Counted from the stretch's first letter, positions 16,668 to 28,725 are shown. The stretch: 64,000 nt of DNA from Natronincola peptidivorans (GCF_900111615.1 NZ_FOHU01000004.1:124001-188000); one strand, 5' to 3'. The notes: generated by a model not told the origin, from the letters alone. Program-made: numbers and translations.

Positions 16668-18545
16668 CTAAATGGTCAATCTATATTTTTCCATCTTATT
16701 ATATAGTGTATTTCTGCTGACACTCAATACCTTGGAAGCCTTTGAAATATTCCCTTTACAATGTATCAGTATTTTTTCTATTAGTTTACGTTCCATTTCC
16801 TCCAAGGACATGATCTCAAAGAAATCTTCATTATTATCCACTATCATGCTCTGTTCAGAGATAATGTTTTCTGGCAGCTGTTGGATATCTATTTCATTTC
16901 CTTCACAGACATTAATGGCTCTTTCTAAAATGTTTTCAAGCTCTCGAACATTGCCCTTCCAAGAATTACTTTTAAGTACATTTAATGCGCTTTCAGTAAT
17001 TCCAGTTACCACTTTCTCCAATCTCTTATTTATTTTTTTAATAAGATGTAGTGTTATGACTTCGATATCTTCCTTTCTTTTCCTGAGGGGTGGTACATTG
17101 ATTGTTAAAACATTTAATCGATAGTAGATATCCCATCTAAATTCATTTGCCTTACAAGCCTCTTGTAAATTTTTATTGGTAGCAGCAATTATACGAACAT
17201 CTACTTTAAAAACATTATCTCCCCCAACTCTAACTACTTTTCGATCCTGCAGCACCCTCAACAATTTTGCCTGTACACTTATAGGCATATCTCCAATTTC
17301 ATCTAAAAAGATTGTCCCACCATTTGCCAGTTCAAATTTCCCTGGCCGTCCTCCTTTTATCCCGCCAGTAAATGCACCGGCAGCATATCCGAATAATTCG
17401 CTTTCAATTAATTCTTTTGGCATTGCAGCACAATTTATAGCGATAAAAGGTCCATTTCGTCGAGAACTGTGGTTATGTATAGCTTGGGCAAACAATTCTT
17501 TCCCAGTTCCACTTTCTCCTAGGATCAATGTGTTGGATGAGCTTTGAGCAGCATTTTTTGCAATCGCGATACTCTCCTGTATTTTACTGCTGTCACCAAC
17601 AATATCATCAAAAGTAAAGCTTGCCTTGGCTCCTAGCATACTGTTAACCATCTTTTTTACATACTTTATTTCCTTAAATATATCAATCACACCTATTAAT
17701 TCACCGTTCTCGTCTCTAATAGGATTTGCAGTTTTTAATAAATGGAATTTTTCACCCTTATAGTTTTCTAAAACATACTCCCTGTCAGTGTAGCCTTTTC
17801 CAGTAGATAAAACCTCTAGAATAATTGGTTTAAAGGGAACTAGATCTCCTATATGTCTGCCTATGCTTTCTACCTTATTGACACCAAGTATTTTACTACC
17901 CTTTTCATTTAAATAAGTTACAACTCCTTTATTATCAATCATTAAAAAGCCTTCAGAAATATTTTCTACAATCGCACTTTGATACTTCATTTGCTCCTGA
18001 ATCTTTAAGGTTTTAAGATGATTTTTTATTTGATTCTCAATACCCTTTGCAGATGCGATGATCATCCCTAAAGCTTTTGCATTAGGTTCTTTTGTATATG
18101 CACTTAAACACAAAGTTCCCATCAATTCTTCTTCTATCATAATAGGTGCAGCATAACAGGACCAGTTTTTATGACTAGGTTCCTGATGCTCATCACCACA
18201 GACCTGTGATGGGGATTTATGCTTGATAGCAAGATTAATGGCTGATTTTTCGTCTAGACTTTCGTTAAGTATTGCTCCTTTTAGAAAGTTCAAATCTTTT
18301 TTGGATCTTTGTAATATATATTCCCCGCCAACTATTTCTAATACGTTAGCATTTTTATCTGTTAATATAATCGTAAAATTTTTTTCTTGCATAAAAGATA
18401 ATAAATAATCCATAAACACTTTAGCATTTTCAATCAGAATAGAGTTGTTAGCTATTATTCTCTCAAATAGTTCTTTTGGTAACACATTCCTGTCCTTAGC
18501 CATGCTTCCAGTTTTTAAGAACTCCATACTTTCTTTATTAATCAT
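16668..18545 (-). CDS. acoR: Sigma-54-dependent transcriptional activator, AcoR type
   Basis: Enhancer-binding protein of 625 residues: an N-terminal GAF-like sensor (about 20-180), a PAS domain (about 190-300), an AAA+ domain (about 313-550) and a Fis-type helix-turn-helix at the C-terminus (about 580-625). Walker A is GESGTGKE at 343-350. The sigma-54 contact loop reads GAFTGG at 390-395 instead of GAFTGA; the GAFTG core is intact. This domain order is that of AcoR. It has no receiver domain, so it should sense a ligand. Likely targets are the two identical sigma-54 promoters in this window. Start set by GGGAGG five bases upstream. Confidence 0.92.
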   Translation of the reverse strand: MINKESMEFLKTGSMAKDRNVLPKELFERIIANNSILIENAKVFMDYLLSFMQEKNFTIILTDKNANVLEIVGGEYILQRSKKDLNFLKGAILNESLDEKSAINLAIKHKSPSQVCGDEHQEPSHKNWSCYAAPIMIEEELMGTLCLSAYTKEPNAKALGMIIASAKGIENQIKNHLKTLKIQEQMKYQSAIVENISEGFLMIDNKGVVTYLNEKGSKILGVNKVESIGRHIGDLVPFKPIILEVLSTGKGYTDREYVLENYKGEKFHLLKTANPIRDENGELIGVIDIFKEIKYVKKMVNSMLGAKASFTFDDIVGDSSKIQESIAIAKNAAQSSSNTLILGESGTGKELFAQAIHNHSSRRNGPFIAINCAAMPKELIESELFGYAAGAFTGGIKGGRPGKFELANGGTIFLDEIGDMPISVQAKLLRVLQDRKVVRVGGDNVFKVDVRIIAATNKNLQEACKANEFRWDIYYRLNVLTINVPPLRKRKEDIEVITLHLIKKINKRLEKVVTGITESALNVLKSNSWKGNVRELENILERAINVCEGNEIDIQQLPENIISEQSMIVDNNEDFFEIMSLEEMERKLIEKILIHCKGNISKASKVLSVSRNTLYNKMEKYRLTI

Positions 18546-18895
18546 GTTAGCCTCCCATAGATCACTTTATTTTAAAACATAGTTTTCCTTAAATGATTTT
18601 TTGCATTCCATTATACTGCTTACCATGAAAACTATGCTTTCCTACTATTAGTTTCTTAGAGACGTTTTCATTAATTCATTTTATCAAACATTTCTTCAGT
18701 AAATCACCATAATTATATATTAGGATAAAATTAATAGCATTATGTATATTGTATAAATTTTCAGCATGATTCTTTGTAATGCTTAAAATTTTTTAGTTGT
18801 TACTTATTGTACTATTATACAACAATTTTATTGGTAAGTCTATAGACCCTAGAATAACGTGACCAAAAAAGAAAACAAGCTTAAGGAATTAATCC
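18546..18895. other. Upstream region of the acoR-like gene
   Basis: A 350-base gap between the psd terminator and the regulator gene. It contains a possible SigA promoter and a loose inverted repeat (AGCATAGTTTTC / GAAAACTATGTT) near the start codon. No RNA gene or ORF was recognised. Confidence 0.4.
18814..18842 (-). promoter_or_regulatory. Possible SigA promoter of the acoR-like gene
   Basis: TAGACT, 17 bases, TATAAT on the minus strand: a perfect -10 with a 4/6 match at -35. The TATAAT lies inside a dyad (TTGTATAATAGTACAA), which could be an operator. The leader would be about 260 bases. Confidence 0.4.
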
Positions 18896-18904
18896 TCAGC
18901 TTGT
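18875..18904 (-). terminator. Terminator of the pyr-psd operon
   Basis: Stem ACAAGCTGAGGA / TTCCTTAAGCTTGT followed by TTTCTTTTTT on the minus strand. The 5' arm includes the psd stop codon, so the terminator overlaps the end of the gene. Confidence 0.8.
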
Positions 18905-19798
18905 GAATTGTCTACCTATTTTTTCTCCCATATTTACTTTTGTTTCTATACCTTGGTTTGTGTTTTCTATGATGTCCTCATCTATCTTTAAAACGCCCTT
19001 TTGTAGAAACAAAATCACAGTGGAACCTCCAAATTTAAAGTAGCCTTTTTCTTCACCTTTTTCCACTCTCCTTTTGGGTGAATAAGTTTGAATAATGGTA
19101 CCTACACAGGTGGCGCCTACCTCCATCATAAGAATTTTTTCAAAATGATCTGATTGAAAGAAAGTAATTTCTCTTTTGTTTTGACAGTAGATTGTTGCTT
19201 TTTTTCTTAATGCTATAGGATTAACCGAATAATAGTCTCCTTCGATTTTTATAGATTCTTCAGGAATACCTCCATCAGGAAAATGAAAACGGTGATAGTC
19301 TGAAGGATTTAATCTTACAATCAAGCAAGTTCCTCCAGCATATTGTTGTGCCAGTTCCTTGTTCTGTATTAGTTCCTCTAAAGAGTATTCCTGGCCCTTT
19401 ACTTGAATAAGCTTTTTTATATCAATATTTTCATAGGCAAGCATCCTGCCATCAGCAGGGGAAATAAAAACCTCTTTTGCTTCACATATGGGTCTAGCGT
19501 GCTTTTTTAGTTTCCTAATAAAGAATTCATTAAAATTCTTATATTGAGATAAGTCCTCTATCTCTGCCTCTGCCATATCGATTTCAAGCTGCTTCACAAA
19601 GGAAGCTATTTTCCTTTTGCTGTTAGGTAAATCCTGTAGTCTCCCATAAAAGCTAGAAAAAAGCTTCTTTTTTAATATGCTTTCCAAAATACTGTTGCCT
19701 ATCCGTGTTTCATACATCCACCTTAAAAACACATCCCCAGCCACAGTTTCCTTTTTCTTTTTTCCTGTTTTTCTATCTATATAATAAATCTCCATCAT
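18896..19798 (-). CDS. psd: Phosphatidylserine decarboxylase proenzyme
   Basis: Makes phosphatidylethanolamine from phosphatidylserine at the membrane. The proenzyme cleaves itself at the GGST site ([15 protein letters not shown] near the C-terminus) to form a pyruvoyl group. [14 protein letters not shown] carries the family histidine region. About 301 residues from the ATG that follows AGAGGATGAG; the longer frame start has no ribosome site. It is the last gene of the pyrimidine operon, 68 bases after pyrE. Phosphatidylserine synthesis uses CDP-diacylglycerol, hence CTP, which may explain the link; that is inference. Confidence 0.92.
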   Translation of the reverse strand: MMEIYYIDRKTGKKKKETVAGDVFLRWMYETRIGNSILESILKKKLFSSFYGRLQDLPNSKRKIASFVKQLEIDMAEAEIEDLSQYKNFNEFFIRKLKKHARPICEAKEVFISPADGRMLAYENIDIKKLIQVKGQEYSLEELIQNKELAQQYAGGTCLIVRLNPSDYHRFHFPDGGIPEESIKIEGDYYSVNPIALRKKATIYCQNKREITFFQSDHFEKILMMEVGATCVGTIIQTYSPKRRVEKGEEKGYFKFGGSTVILFLQKGVLKIDEDIIENTNQGIETKVNMGEKIGRQFTS

Positions 19799-19866
19799 CT
19801 CATCCTCTGTGGTTATATTCTCAATACTATTATACCAACAAAGAGACTTCATGAATAGTAATATTT

Positions 19867-20445
19867 CTAGATCTTTCTGCTGCCTGGCTTTATAGCAGGC
19901 ATTTTACCTTCCTTACACAGGGGGCATTCTTCTGCTTCATAGGAAATAACCTCTGTGGTTAAAGCCGCCTTGAGCTTTGTACCAAAATCAATAGTACCAT
20001 TGCTTCGGTCTACTAATACTGCTACACCTATCACCTCTGCACCTTGCCCTTTGACGACCTCTATAACCTCTTTCACAGATCCCCCTGTAGTTACAACATC
20101 CTCTGCCACCAAAACTCTAGCGCCAACAGGAATAGAGAAGCCTCTCCTTAGAGTCATCTTACCGTCCTCTCTTTCTGCAAATACGTTTTTTGCCCCTAAC
20201 TGTCTTGCAACTTCATAGGCAAAAATAATACCTCCCACAGCCGGTCCTACAACAACATCTATAGCATCCTGTTGGAATTCTTCCGCCAACCCTTTTGCAA
20301 TTTCCTCAGTATACTCTGGATACTGTAGTATCTGTGCACATTGCATGTACTGATTACTGTGACGTCCAGAGGTCAACAAAAAGTGTCCATTTAATAAAAC
20401 CCCTGATTTTTCTAAGATCTCTATTACTCTTTCTTTCTTCATCAT
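19867..20445 (-). CDS. pyrE: Orotate phosphoribosyltransferase
   Basis: Joins orotate to PRPP to give orotidine 5'-phosphate. 192 residues; the PRPP motif [16 protein letters not shown] lies in the middle, and [15 protein letters not shown] at the N-terminus is typical. The C-terminal [10 protein letters not shown] resembles a metal-binding knuckle found in clostridial forms. AGGAGG lies upstream of an ATG-ATG start. Confidence 0.95.
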   Translation of the reverse strand: MMKKERVIEILEKSGVLLNGHFLLTSGRHSNQYMQCAQILQYPEYTEEIAKGLAEEFQQDAIDVVVGPAVGGIIFAYEVARQLGAKNVFAEREDGKMTLRRGFSIPVGARVLVAEDVVTTGGSVKEVIEVVKGQGAEVIGVAVLVDRSNGTIDFGTKLKAALTTEVISYEAEECPLCKEGKMPAIKPGSRKI

Positions 20446-20463
20446 CTTAAGCTCCTCCTTGTT

Positions 20464-21378
20464 TTATATCATTAAACTCCCTTGAATTTCCTTAATATCC
20501 TTTATCTTATACTGGCTCATATACTTTTCTATTCCTTCTAATATATCTGTTGTAGCTGTTGGGTTCATAAAGTTTGCTGTGCCCACTGCTACAGCTGTAG
20601 CCCCCGCCAGCATGAATTCAACTGCATCTTCACCTGTCATAATACCACCCATTCCTATAATAGGTACCTTAACAGCCTGTGCCACTTGGTAGACCATCCT
20701 CACAGCTACTGGCTTAATGGCTGGACCTGAAAGCCCTCCTACTACATTGGCTAATATCGGCTTTCTTTTGTGTATATCAATGGCCATTCCCGTCAGGGTA
20801 TTTATTAAGGATAAGGCATCAGCACCTCCATCTACTGCTGCCTTCGCTATTTCTACAATATCTGTTACATTAGGACTTAGCTTTACAATAAGGGGCTGTT
20901 TTGTATATTTTTTTACTTCTCTAGTAACATATTCCGCCATATCTCTATTTGTACCGAAGGAAACGCCCCCTTCCTTGACATTTGGACAGGAGATGTTTAA
21001 TTCGATCATATCTACATCTTCCTTAGATAATCTTTCTGCCACAGCGCAGTATTCCTCTACTGTTTTACCAGCAATATTAACAATAATCTTTGTATCATAT
21101 CCTCTGAGAAAAGGAATATCCTTTTTAATAAATTCCTCTACACCAGGATTTTGCAGTCCAACACTATTTAACATCCCGCCATGGGTCTCTGCCACCCTTG
21201 GAGTGGGATTTCCTTTCCACGCTACACTTGAAACGCCCTTTACTACCACCGCCCCTAGACGGTTTAGATCTACAAAATCCCCATATTCTTTTCCGCTGCC
21301 AAAGGTTCCCGAGGCTGTCATAATGGGATTTTCTAATTCTATTCCTCCAATATTCACCTTCAAGCTTGGTCGCATCAT
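20464..21378 (-). CDS. pyrD: Dihydroorotate dehydrogenase, catalytic subunit (class 1B)
   Basis: FMN subunit that oxidises dihydroorotate to orotate; the NAD-linked form works with PyrK. The catalytic cysteine is in [14 protein letters not shown], and NSVGLQNPG and KLSPNVTD are family words. The start is taken at the ATG-ATG after GAGGTGAT; a GTG two codons earlier is the alternative. It overlaps the end of pyrK by a few bases. Confidence 0.95.
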   Translation of the reverse strand: MMRPSLKVNIGGIELENPIMTASGTFGSGKEYGDFVDLNRLGAVVVKGVSSVAWKGNPTPRVAETHGGMLNSVGLQNPGVEEFIKKDIPFLRGYDTKIIVNIAGKTVEEYCAVAERLSKEDVDMIELNISCPNVKEGGVSFGTNRDMAEYVTREVKKYTKQPLIVKLSPNVTDIVEIAKAAVDGGADALSLINTLTGMAIDIHKRKPILANVVGGLSGPAIKPVAVRMVYQVAQAVKVPIIGMGGIMTGEDAVEFMLAGATAVAVGTANFMNPTATTDILEGIEKYMSQYKIKDIKEIQGSLMI

Positions 21379-22145
21379 TCCCACATCACCTCATCCCTTG
21401 AAAAAACTGGACCATCCTTGCATACCCTCTTATATTCCCAGTCTTCATCTCCAGTTTCTGCTGCTTTACAGGTACATACAAGACAGGCGCCTATACCGCA
21501 GGCCATTCTTTCTTCTAAGGATAATTCAGCATCAATATTATGGTTCTTTGCCCATTCACTGACTGCCTTCAGCATCGGCTTTGGTCCACAGCTATAAATC
21601 ATGTCTCCTTCTTGGTTTTGGAGCTTTAATAATTCTAATACATTCCCTTTATGTCCCTCAGAACCATCCTCTGTAGCTAGATATACATTATCAGCATATT
21701 TTTTAAAATCTTCTACTAGAAAGGGGTTGCAGCGAAATCCTAAGTAGACATCAGTAGCTCCTTCAAGCTGCTTTACCAGCTCCAGCAACGGCGGAACCCC
21801 AACTCCGCCACCAATGACGATGTTTTTTCCTGTCCCCTTCTCTACTGTAAACCCATTCCCTAATGGCCCTAGCACATGAATCTCTTGATTTTCCTTCATC
21901 ATCGACAATTTTTTTGTTCCCTTTCCTAAAACAGCGTAAATCAACCTTAAAACCTGTTCTTTAGCGTTTATTTCACAGATGCTTATAGGTCTTGGCAGTA
22001 GATGCTTTCCATCCTCTAAATATAAATTTACAAATTTCCCGGGAAATCCTTCTAAAGAAAGCTCCTTCGACAATATAATCATCTCATAAATTCCTGGAGC
22101 AATTTCGTGATTTGTTGTTATTCTAGCTTTTAGATTTTTTTTCAT
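21375..22145 (-). CDS. pyrK: Dihydroorotate dehydrogenase electron transfer subunit
   Basis: FAD and 2Fe-2S protein that passes electrons from PyrD to NAD+. The FAD-binding part includes [10 protein letters not shown], then [12 protein letters not shown] for the nucleotide. The cluster cysteines are in [13 protein letters not shown] and a later VCKDGPVF. 256 residues. It overlaps carB by four bases. Confidence 0.95.
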   Translation of the reverse strand: MKKNLKARITTNHEIAPGIYEMIILSKELSLEGFPGKFVNLYLEDGKHLLPRPISICEINAKEQVLRLIYAVLGKGTKKLSMMKENQEIHVLGPLGNGFTVEKGTGKNIVIGGGVGVPPLLELVKQLEGATDVYLGFRCNPFLVEDFKKYADNVYLATEDGSEGHKGNVLELLKLQNQEGDMIYSCGPKPMLKAVSEWAKNHNIDAELSLEERMACGIGACLVCTCKAAETGDEDWEYKRVCKDGPVFSRDEVMWE

Positions 22146-25100
22146 GCTGTACCTCCTAAATCTATGACATCTAACCCCTCAATGGTAATGTTGCTTTCCA
22201 TAATCTCCAGCATGGCTTTTAGTGTATCTAGAGAGGTCAAGACATTTACAGAAGCCTCCATAGCTGTCCTCCTTATTCTAAAACCATCTCGTTTTGCATC
22301 ATGGCCTTTGGTAGGGGTATTGACCACTAGCTCTACTCTGCCGCTTCTAATAACATCTAATACATTTGGAACCCCTTCACTTATTTTTCTGATCTCTCCT
22401 GCAGGTATCTCATGCTCTTTTAAGTAAGCTGCTGTTCCTCCTGTGGCAATAAATTGATAGCCCTTTTTATGCAGTCGCATCCCTAGTTCTACAAATTCTT
22501 CTTTATCATAATCCTTCAAGGTGGCTAGTATTTTTCCTTCTCTTTGTGGAAGTTTCATTCCCCCAGCTATAAAGCCCTTGTACATAGCTTCTGGAAGGGT
22601 TTTAGCTACCCCTAATACTTCTCCAGTAGATTTCATTTCTGGTCCTAAACTCATTTCTACCATTGGCAGTTTTTCTGTAGAAAAAACAGGCACCTTGACG
22701 GCAACTATTTCTCCCTCAGGATATATCCCTGTACCATAACCTAAATCCTTCAACTGATCTCCTAACATCATTCTTGTAGCCAATGCAACCATCGGCACCC
22801 CCGTTACTTTACTTATAAAGGGTACTGTTCTGCTGGATCGTGGATTTACTTCAATAACGTACAATTCACCCTCAAATTCAACAAACTGTATGTTGATCAT
22901 TCCCTTTACTTTTAAGGCTAATGCAATGTCTTTAGTATATTCAACAATTTTTTCCTTCATTTCTTGGGATACCTTTTGACTAGGATAAATAGATATGCTG
23001 TCACCAGAGTGTACCCCTGCTCTTTCTAAGTGCTCCATGATACCTGGAATCAATATTTCCTCTCCATCAGAAATAGCGTCGACTTCTATCTCTTTTCCTG
23101 TAAGATATCTATCAATTAACACAGGATTTTTCTTATCTCTAATAAAAGCTTCCTTTAAATATCTTTTTAATTCTTTTTCATCATAGGTAATCTCCATACC
23201 TTGACCCCCCAGTACATAGGAGGGTCTCACTAATACTGGATATCCTATTGCATTGGCTTCTCTAATTCCTTCTTCTATCGTCATTACTGTTTTCCCCTGT
23301 GGTCTTGGTATGTTTAATCTTTCCATCAATGCATCAAACTTTTCTCTGTCTTCGGCAGTATCTATTTCTTCTGGCTTTGTGCCTAAAATGGGTATGTCCA
23401 TCTGTCTAAAAAATTTCGCCAGCTTGATGGCGGTTTGCCCTCCAAACTGTAAAATGACGCCATCAGGATTTTCTTTTTCTACAATATTTAAAACATCCTC
23501 CTCAGTCAGTGGTTCAAAATATAGCTTGTCAGATATATTAAAGTCAGTGCTTACGGTTTCTGGATTGTTGTTTACAATGATGGTTTCAATCCCTGCTGCT
23601 TGCAAAGCTAAAACACTGTGGACAGAGCAGTAGTCAAACTCAATCCCTTGTCCTATTCTGATGGGTCCAGAGCCGATCACCATGACTTTTCTTTTATTGG
23701 TAATTTCTACTTCGTCCGTCTCATCATAGGTGGAATAATAATAGGGAGATACAGCTTCAAATTCTCCACCGCAGGTGTCCACCATTTTATAGGTAGCTAC
23801 TATGTTCCATTGTTTTCGAAGATTGTATATTTTCTCTGGACTACATCCCATCAAATCTCCTATTCCCTTATCAGAAAATCCCTTTTTCTTTAATTTTTTC
23901 AACCATTCCTTTGTCAGCTTCTCTATAGGGGTTTGCTTTAAGTTCTCTTCCTCCATGACGATACCCTTTATTTTTTCTACAAAGAAGCTGTCTATTCCTG
24001 TTATTTCACAGACTTTTTCCATGCGATAGTTTTTTCTTAGGATTTCTGCAACATCGAATATTCTTTCATCATCCGGCATTTGCACCTTCTTTTTCAGTTC
24101 TTCAAGGGTTTTAATTTGTGGAATTTTTCTCTCCAATGTATATTGTCCTATTTCTAGAGACCGTATTCCCTTTAACAGGGCTGCTTCGAAGTTATTGCCT
24201 ATAGCCATAATCTCTCCCGTTGCCATCATTTTTGTTCCCAAAGCTCTATTTGCCTGATGAAATTTATCAAAGGGCCATTTAGGGATTTTTACCACTACAT
24301 AATCCAGTGTTGGTTCAAAGCAGGCGTAGGTTTTCTCCGTGACTGCATTTCTTATTTCATCTAATCCATAGCCTAAGGCAACTTTTGCAGCGACGGCTGC
24401 TATAGGATATCCCGTTACCTTTGAAGCTAAAGCTGAAGAACGACTTACCCTCGGATTAATTTCTATCACGGCATACTGAAAGCTGTTGGGGTCTAAAGCG
24501 AACTGCACATTACAGCCTCCCTCTATCTCAATAGCATTAATAATATTGATGGAAGCAGTCCTTAGCATTTGATACTCTTTATCCGAAAGGGTTTGAGAGG
24601 GAGCTACAACAATACTATCTCCCGTATGCACACCCACAGGATCAATGTTTTCCATATTGCATACTGTAATACAGTTGCCATATTGATCCCGCATTACTTC
24701 GTACTCAATTTCCTTCCAGCCTTTAATACTCTTTTCTAATAATACCTGTCCCACTCTACTCATCTGTAGTCCTTGTCCTAAGATTTCTCTTAGCTCTAGC
24801 TCGTCATTAGCAATGCCGCCCCCTGTACCTCCTAGGGTATAAGCTGGTCTTACAATAACTGGGTAATCTACTCGATTGGCAAACTGAAAGCCATCCTCCA
24901 GGTTTGTGATAATTTCACTTTCTACAATAGGCTGTTGGAGATCTTCCATCAGCTGCTTAAAAAGTTCTCTATCTTCTCCCTTAATAATGGCTTCTACAGA
25001 TGTACCAATGATTCTTACATTGTATTTTTCTAATATCCCTTTATCATGAAGCTCTACCGCAAGATTTAATCCTGTTTGACCTCCCATACCCGCCAAAAGG

Positions 25101-25354
25101 CTATCTGGTCTTTCTTTTGCAATGACCTTTTCCAAAAATTCAATAGTCAGTGGCTCAATATAGATTTTATCTGCCATTTCTTTATCTGTCATAATGGTAG
25201 CAGGATTACTATTGATCAAAACCACTTCAATTCCTTCTTCTTTTAATGCTCTACAGGCTTGTGTCCCTGCATAGTCAAATTCAGCTGCCTGTCCAATAAT
25301 AATCGGTCCTGAACCAATCACCAATACTTTTTTTATTGAATAATCTCTTGGCAT
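22142..25354 (-). CDS. carB: Carbamoyl-phosphate synthase large subunit
   Basis: Makes carbamoyl phosphate from bicarbonate, ammonia and two ATP. 1070 residues: two homologous ATP-grasp halves, each beginning with [10 protein letters not shown] / [14 protein letters not shown], an oligomerisation part in between, and a C-terminal MGS-like allosteric domain where UMP or ornithine would act ([14 protein letters not shown]). It overlaps carA by 22 bases. Its place inside the pyr operon marks it as the pyrimidine-dedicated copy. Confidence 0.97.
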   Translation of the reverse strand: MPRDYSIKKVLVIGSGPIIIGQAAEFDYAGTQACRALKEEGIEVVLINSNPATIMTDKEMADKIYIEPLTIEFLEKVIAKERPDSLLAGMGGQTGLNLAVELHDKGILEKYNVRIIGTSVEAIIKGEDRELFKQLMEDLQQPIVESEIITNLEDGFQFANRVDYPVIVRPAYTLGGTGGGIANDELELREILGQGLQMSRVGQVLLEKSIKGWKEIEYEVMRDQYGNCITVCNMENIDPVGVHTGDSIVVAPSQTLSDKEYQMLRTASINIINAIEIEGGCNVQFALDPNSFQYAVIEINPRVSRSSALASKVTGYPIAAVAAKVALGYGLDEIRNAVTEKTYACFEPTLDYVVVKIPKWPFDKFHQANRALGTKMMATGEIMAIGNNFEAALLKGIRSLEIGQYTLERKIPQIKTLEELKKKVQMPDDERIFDVAEILRKNYRMEKVCEITGIDSFFVEKIKGIVMEEENLKQTPIEKLTKEWLKKLKKKGFSDKGIGDLMGCSPEKIYNLRKQWNIVATYKMVDTCGGEFEAVSPYYYSTYDETDEVEITNKRKVMVIGSGPIRIGQGIEFDYCSVHSVLALQAAGIETIIVNNNPETVSTDFNISDKLYFEPLTEEDVLNIVEKENPDGVILQFGGQTAIKLAKFFRQMDIPILGTKPEEIDTAEDREKFDALMERLNIPRPQGKTVMTIEEGIREANAIGYPVLVRPSYVLGGQGMEITYDEKELKRYLKEAFIRDKKNPVLIDRYLTGKEIEVDAISDGEEILIPGIMEHLERAGVHSGDSISIYPSQKVSQEMKEKIVEYTKDIALALKVKGMINIQFVEFEGELYVIEVNPRSSRTVPFISKVTGVPMVALATRMMLGDQLKDLGYGTGIYPEGEIVAVKVPVFSTEKLPMVEMSLGPEMKSTGEVLGVAKTLPEAMYKGFIAGGMKLPQREGKILATLKDYDKEEFVELGMRLHKKGYQFIATGGTAAYLKEHEIPAGEIRKISEGVPNVLDVIRSGRVELVVNTPTKGHDAKRDGFRIRRTAMEASVNVLTSLDTLKAMLEIMESNITIEGLDVIDLGGTA

Positions 25355-26418
25355 TTGTATCCTCCTTCCAATAGCTCCATAAATCTGTCAAATATATAAG
25401 CGGTGTCCTGAGGGCCTGGTGATGCTTCAGGGTGAAACTGCACACTAAAGATGGGTAACTCCTTATGCTGCATTCCCTCTACAGTATCATCATTTAGGTT
25501 AACATGGGTTATGTCAACATTCTCTGGCAGACTTTCCTTTTTCACTACATAGCCGTGGTTTTGAGAGGTGATAAACACTTTTTTCTTCATAAGGTCCTTT
25601 ACAGGATGATTACAGCCTCGATGTCCAAACTTTAACCTTTCTGTATCTCCCCCTAAGCTATGTGCTAAAAGCTGATGTCCTAAACAAATTCCTAGAATAG
25701 GCTTTTTTCCTATCAATTGTTTAATGGTCTCGATTGCCTCTGCTAAAACTTTAGGGTCTCCAGGACCATTAGATAGAAAGACGCCATCAGGATTTACCTT
25801 TAATATATCTTTAGCCTTTACATGGGCTGGAAAAATCGTCATGCTGCAGTTTCTTTTACGAAAGGATCTTAAAATATTTTCTTTAATTCCATAGTCAATA
25901 ATAGCTATATGCTTTCCAGTTCCTTCTATAATATAAGGATGTTTTGTAGTAACTCTTTGGACTGCATCATGGTTATGGAAGGCTGCCATTTTTCTTTTCA
26001 TTTCTTCTTGGGATGGTTCCTCTACAACAATGATTCCCTTCATGGTTCCATGATTTCTAAGGATTTTCGTTAAGGCTCTAGTGTCAATCCCTCCAAAACC
26101 CATAATCTTCATTTCCTTTAGATATCCTTCTAAATCCATTTCGCATCTCCAATTGCTTGGATGAGAAGCCTTCTCTCTTACAATAAGCGCCTTTACCTTT
26201 GGGGAGGATGATTCTATATCTTCAAGGTTAATCCCATAGTTTCCTATTAAAGGATAGGTCATTACAACCATTTGCCCATAATAAGAGGGGTCTGTCAATA
26301 TCTCCTGATAACCCGTCATCCCTGTATTGAATACCACTTCTCCTACTGTCTCTTGGATATGTCCAAAGGCTTTACCTTCAAAGATACTGCCATTTTCTAA
26401 GACTAATTTTGCTTTCAT
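25333..26418 (-). CDS. carA: Carbamoyl-phosphate synthase small subunit
   Basis: Glutaminase subunit that feeds ammonia to CarB. 361 residues: N-terminal CarA domain ([18 protein letters not shown]), then a class I glutamine amidotransferase with the nucleophile in GICLGHQ and the catalytic histidine in [12 protein letters not shown]. Confidence 0.97.
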   Translation of the reverse strand: MKAKLVLENGSIFEGKAFGHIQETVGEVVFNTGMTGYQEILTDPSYYGQMVVMTYPLIGNYGINLEDIESSSPKVKALIVREKASHPSNWRCEMDLEGYLKEMKIMGFGGIDTRALTKILRNHGTMKGIIVVEEPSQEEMKRKMAAFHNHDAVQRVTTKHPYIIEGTGKHIAIIDYGIKENILRSFRKRNCSMTIFPAHVKAKDILKVNPDGVFLSNGPGDPKVLAEAIETIKQLIGKKPILGICLGHQLLAHSLGGDTERLKFGHRGCNHPVKDLMKKKVFITSQNHGYVVKKESLPENVDITHVNLNDDTVEGMQHKELPIFSVQFHPEASPGPQDTAYIFDRFMELLEGGYKCQEIIQ

Positions 26419-26445
26419 ATCCCTTCATCCCCCTTCTCTTTTATC

Positions 26446-27369
26446 CTAAAATATCTGCTGTAGGTCCTCTTTCATATCTAATACTGCTGCTCTAGCTGCT
26501 AATGCGAATTCCTTTTCTTTGTATTGATTTTTATATAGGTCTTTTTGGTGAGCTGCAATAATCCCTCTTGAAGAGTTAATGATGGCCCCTAACCCGTCTT
26601 TGTTAAAGTAATTTTTTAAATCCTTTGCAGTGGCTCCTTGTGCTCCATATCCTGGTACCAAGAAATAAGTTTTTGGCATAATCCTTCGAAGCTCTGCTGC
26701 CTGCTGAGGATGAGTTGCACCTACCACTGCTCCTATTGCGCTATAGCCTCTCTCCCCCACTAAATCTTTTCCCCAGGTATCTACCATTTTCCCTATTCTT
26801 TCATAAAGCTTTTTACCTTCTATCTCTAAATCCTGTATTTCTCCACTATTGGGATTGGAGGTTTTCACTAAAATAAATAGGCCCTTGCTATAGTTTTTAC
26901 AATGCCCTAGATAAGGCTCGATGGAATCAGAGCCTAGGTAAGGATTTAAGGTTATTGTGTCCTCCTGATAAATAGTATAGCTTTTTTCTTCTATCTTTAC
27001 TTCGCCAATATGCCCATCAGCATAAGCCTCAGCTGTGGAGGCAATATCGCTTCTTTTGATATCTCCAATAATAATTAGTCCTTTTTTCTTTGCATACTGA
27101 ATGGTATCAATATAGGCTTGTATTCCCTCTGCTCCATATTGCTCATACATTGCTATCTGTGGCTTTACCGCCGGCACTAGATCATGTACCGCATCAATAA
27201 TTTCTTGGTTAAATCTTAGAAAAGCTCCTGAAGCTGCCTTTGGAGTTTTGCCATAGGCTTCATATGCTTCCTTTTTTATATGCTCAGGTACAAAACTCAA
27301 TCTAGGGTCTAATCCTACAACTGTTGGATTCTGTAATGCTTCAATTTTATCAATCAATGAATCAATCAT
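26446..27369 (-). CDS. pyrF: Orotidine 5'-phosphate decarboxylase (type 2)
   Basis: Decarboxylates OMP to UMP. 307 residues, the longer type 2 form. The catalytic lysine-aspartate region is IIGDIKRSDIASTAEAYADG; VGLDPRLSF at the start and INSSRGIIAA near the end bind the phosphate. It sits between pyrC and carA. Confidence 0.96.
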   Translation of the reverse strand: MIDSLIDKIEALQNPTVVGLDPRLSFVPEHIKKEAYEAYGKTPKAASGAFLRFNQEIIDAVHDLVPAVKPQIAMYEQYGAEGIQAYIDTIQYAKKKGLIIIGDIKRSDIASTAEAYADGHIGEVKIEEKSYTIYQEDTITLNPYLGSDSIEPYLGHCKNYSKGLFILVKTSNPNSGEIQDLEIEGKKLYERIGKMVDTWGKDLVGERGYSAIGAVVGATHPQQAAELRRIMPKTYFLVPGYGAQGATAKDLKNYFNKDGLGAIINSSRGIIAAHQKDLYKNQYKEKEFALAARAAVLDMKEDLQQIF

Positions 27370-27438
27370 TTCCCTAACCTCCTGAATATTTCAAAGTTTT
27401 TTATCACTATTTTAAAATTTCAGCCGCATTTCAAACAT

Positions 27439-28725
27439 CTATACTAACTCCCCATTATCTAAAACAATCTTCCCTTCTACAATGGTATACTTCACTTTAC
27501 CCCTTACGCTTTTTCCATGGAAAGGACTATTTTTCCCTTTGGACACAAAGGCTTTTACATTAATATTGTAGGAGTCTTTTGGGTCTATGATGGTGATATC
27601 TGCTGTTTTTCCTAGTTTCAATTCTCCTTTATCTAAGCCTAAAAGCTTAGCAGGATTGGTACTCATCTTTTCCATCATCTGTAGAGGCGTTAGAACACCC
27701 TTTTCTACCAGCTCTGTGATAGTAAGAGGAACTGCTGTTTCCAATCCTACGATACCAAAGGCTGCTTTTTCATAAGGAAGCTTTTTATCCTTCTCATGAT
27801 GAGGCGCATGATCTGTTGCTATAATTTCTATTGTTCCATCCTTTAAGGCTTCTTTGATTTTTTCTATATCTTGATAGGTTCTTAGGGGTGGATTCATTTT
27901 GGTATTTGTGTTTTCTTTGGTTACCGCTTCCTCTGTTAAAATAAAGTGATGGGGGCATACCTCCGCTGTTACCTGATTCCCTGTTTTTTTAGCATCTCGA
28001 AGTATTTCTACTGCCCCTTTTGTACTGACATGACAGAGATGCAGCTTTACATTTAGGTTTCTAGCCAAAAAGATATCTCTGGCAGTGATGATATCCTCTG
28101 CATCTGATGATATCCCTTTTATTCCTAGCTCCTTCGAGCGTTTTCCTTTATTCATAGCACCATTATCTGCTAAGAAATGATCTTCGCAATGGGAGAAAAC
28201 TGGTATCTTCAATTGTGCCGCCAGATTTAGAGCTTCCTTCATCAGTGCAGCATTTAGGACTGTTTTCCCATCCTCACTGATACCACATACTCCTGCCTCC
28301 AGCATTTCTTCAATAGCTGCTAATTCCTTTCCTTCCTGTCCTTTAGTAATGGCTCCTATTGGTAAAACATTGACACTTGCTTCTTTTTTAGCTTTATTCA
28401 TGATATAGGTTACTCTTTCTTTGTTATCGATGGCGGGTTTGGTATTAGGCATACAGCATATAGTGGTAAATCCTCCCCTTGCAGCACTTTGACTGCCTGT
28501 TGCTATGGTTTCCTTTTCTTCAAATCCAGGTTCTCTTAAATGCACATGGATATCGATTAATCCTGGTACAACCCAGTGATCTGTGGCATCTATTACTCGA
28601 TCTGCTTTTGCATCTATATTTTTTTCGATAGCAATAATTTTTTTATTTTCTATGAGTAGATCTAATATTTCATCTGTATTGGATATGGGGTCTATAATTC
28701 TGCCACCTTTGATTAATAACTTCAT
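27439..28725 (-). CDS. pyrC: Dihydroorotase
   Basis: Zinc amidohydrolase that closes carbamoyl aspartate to dihydroorotate. 428 residues. DIHVHLREPGFEEKET carries the first two metal histidines, SHCEDH and LHLCHVST the others, and ATDHAPHH the catalytic aspartate. The start is the ATG after AGGAGTGAG. It is the first gene of the operon in this window; no pyrB or pyrR is present nearby. Confidence 0.96.
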   Translation of the reverse strand: MKLLIKGGRIIDPISNTDEILDLLIENKKIIAIEKNIDAKADRVIDATDHWVVPGLIDIHVHLREPGFEEKETIATGSQSAARGGFTTICCMPNTKPAIDNKERVTYIMNKAKKEASVNVLPIGAITKGQEGKELAAIEEMLEAGVCGISEDGKTVLNAALMKEALNLAAQLKIPVFSHCEDHFLADNGAMNKGKRSKELGIKGISSDAEDIITARDIFLARNLNVKLHLCHVSTKGAVEILRDAKKTGNQVTAEVCPHHFILTEEAVTKENTNTKMNPPLRTYQDIEKIKEALKDGTIEIIATDHAPHHEKDKKLPYEKAAFGIVGLETAVPLTITELVEKGVLTPLQMMEKMSTNPAKLLGLDKGELKLGKTADITIIDPKDSYNINVKAFVSKGKNSPFHGKSVRGKVKYTIVEGKIVLDNGELV

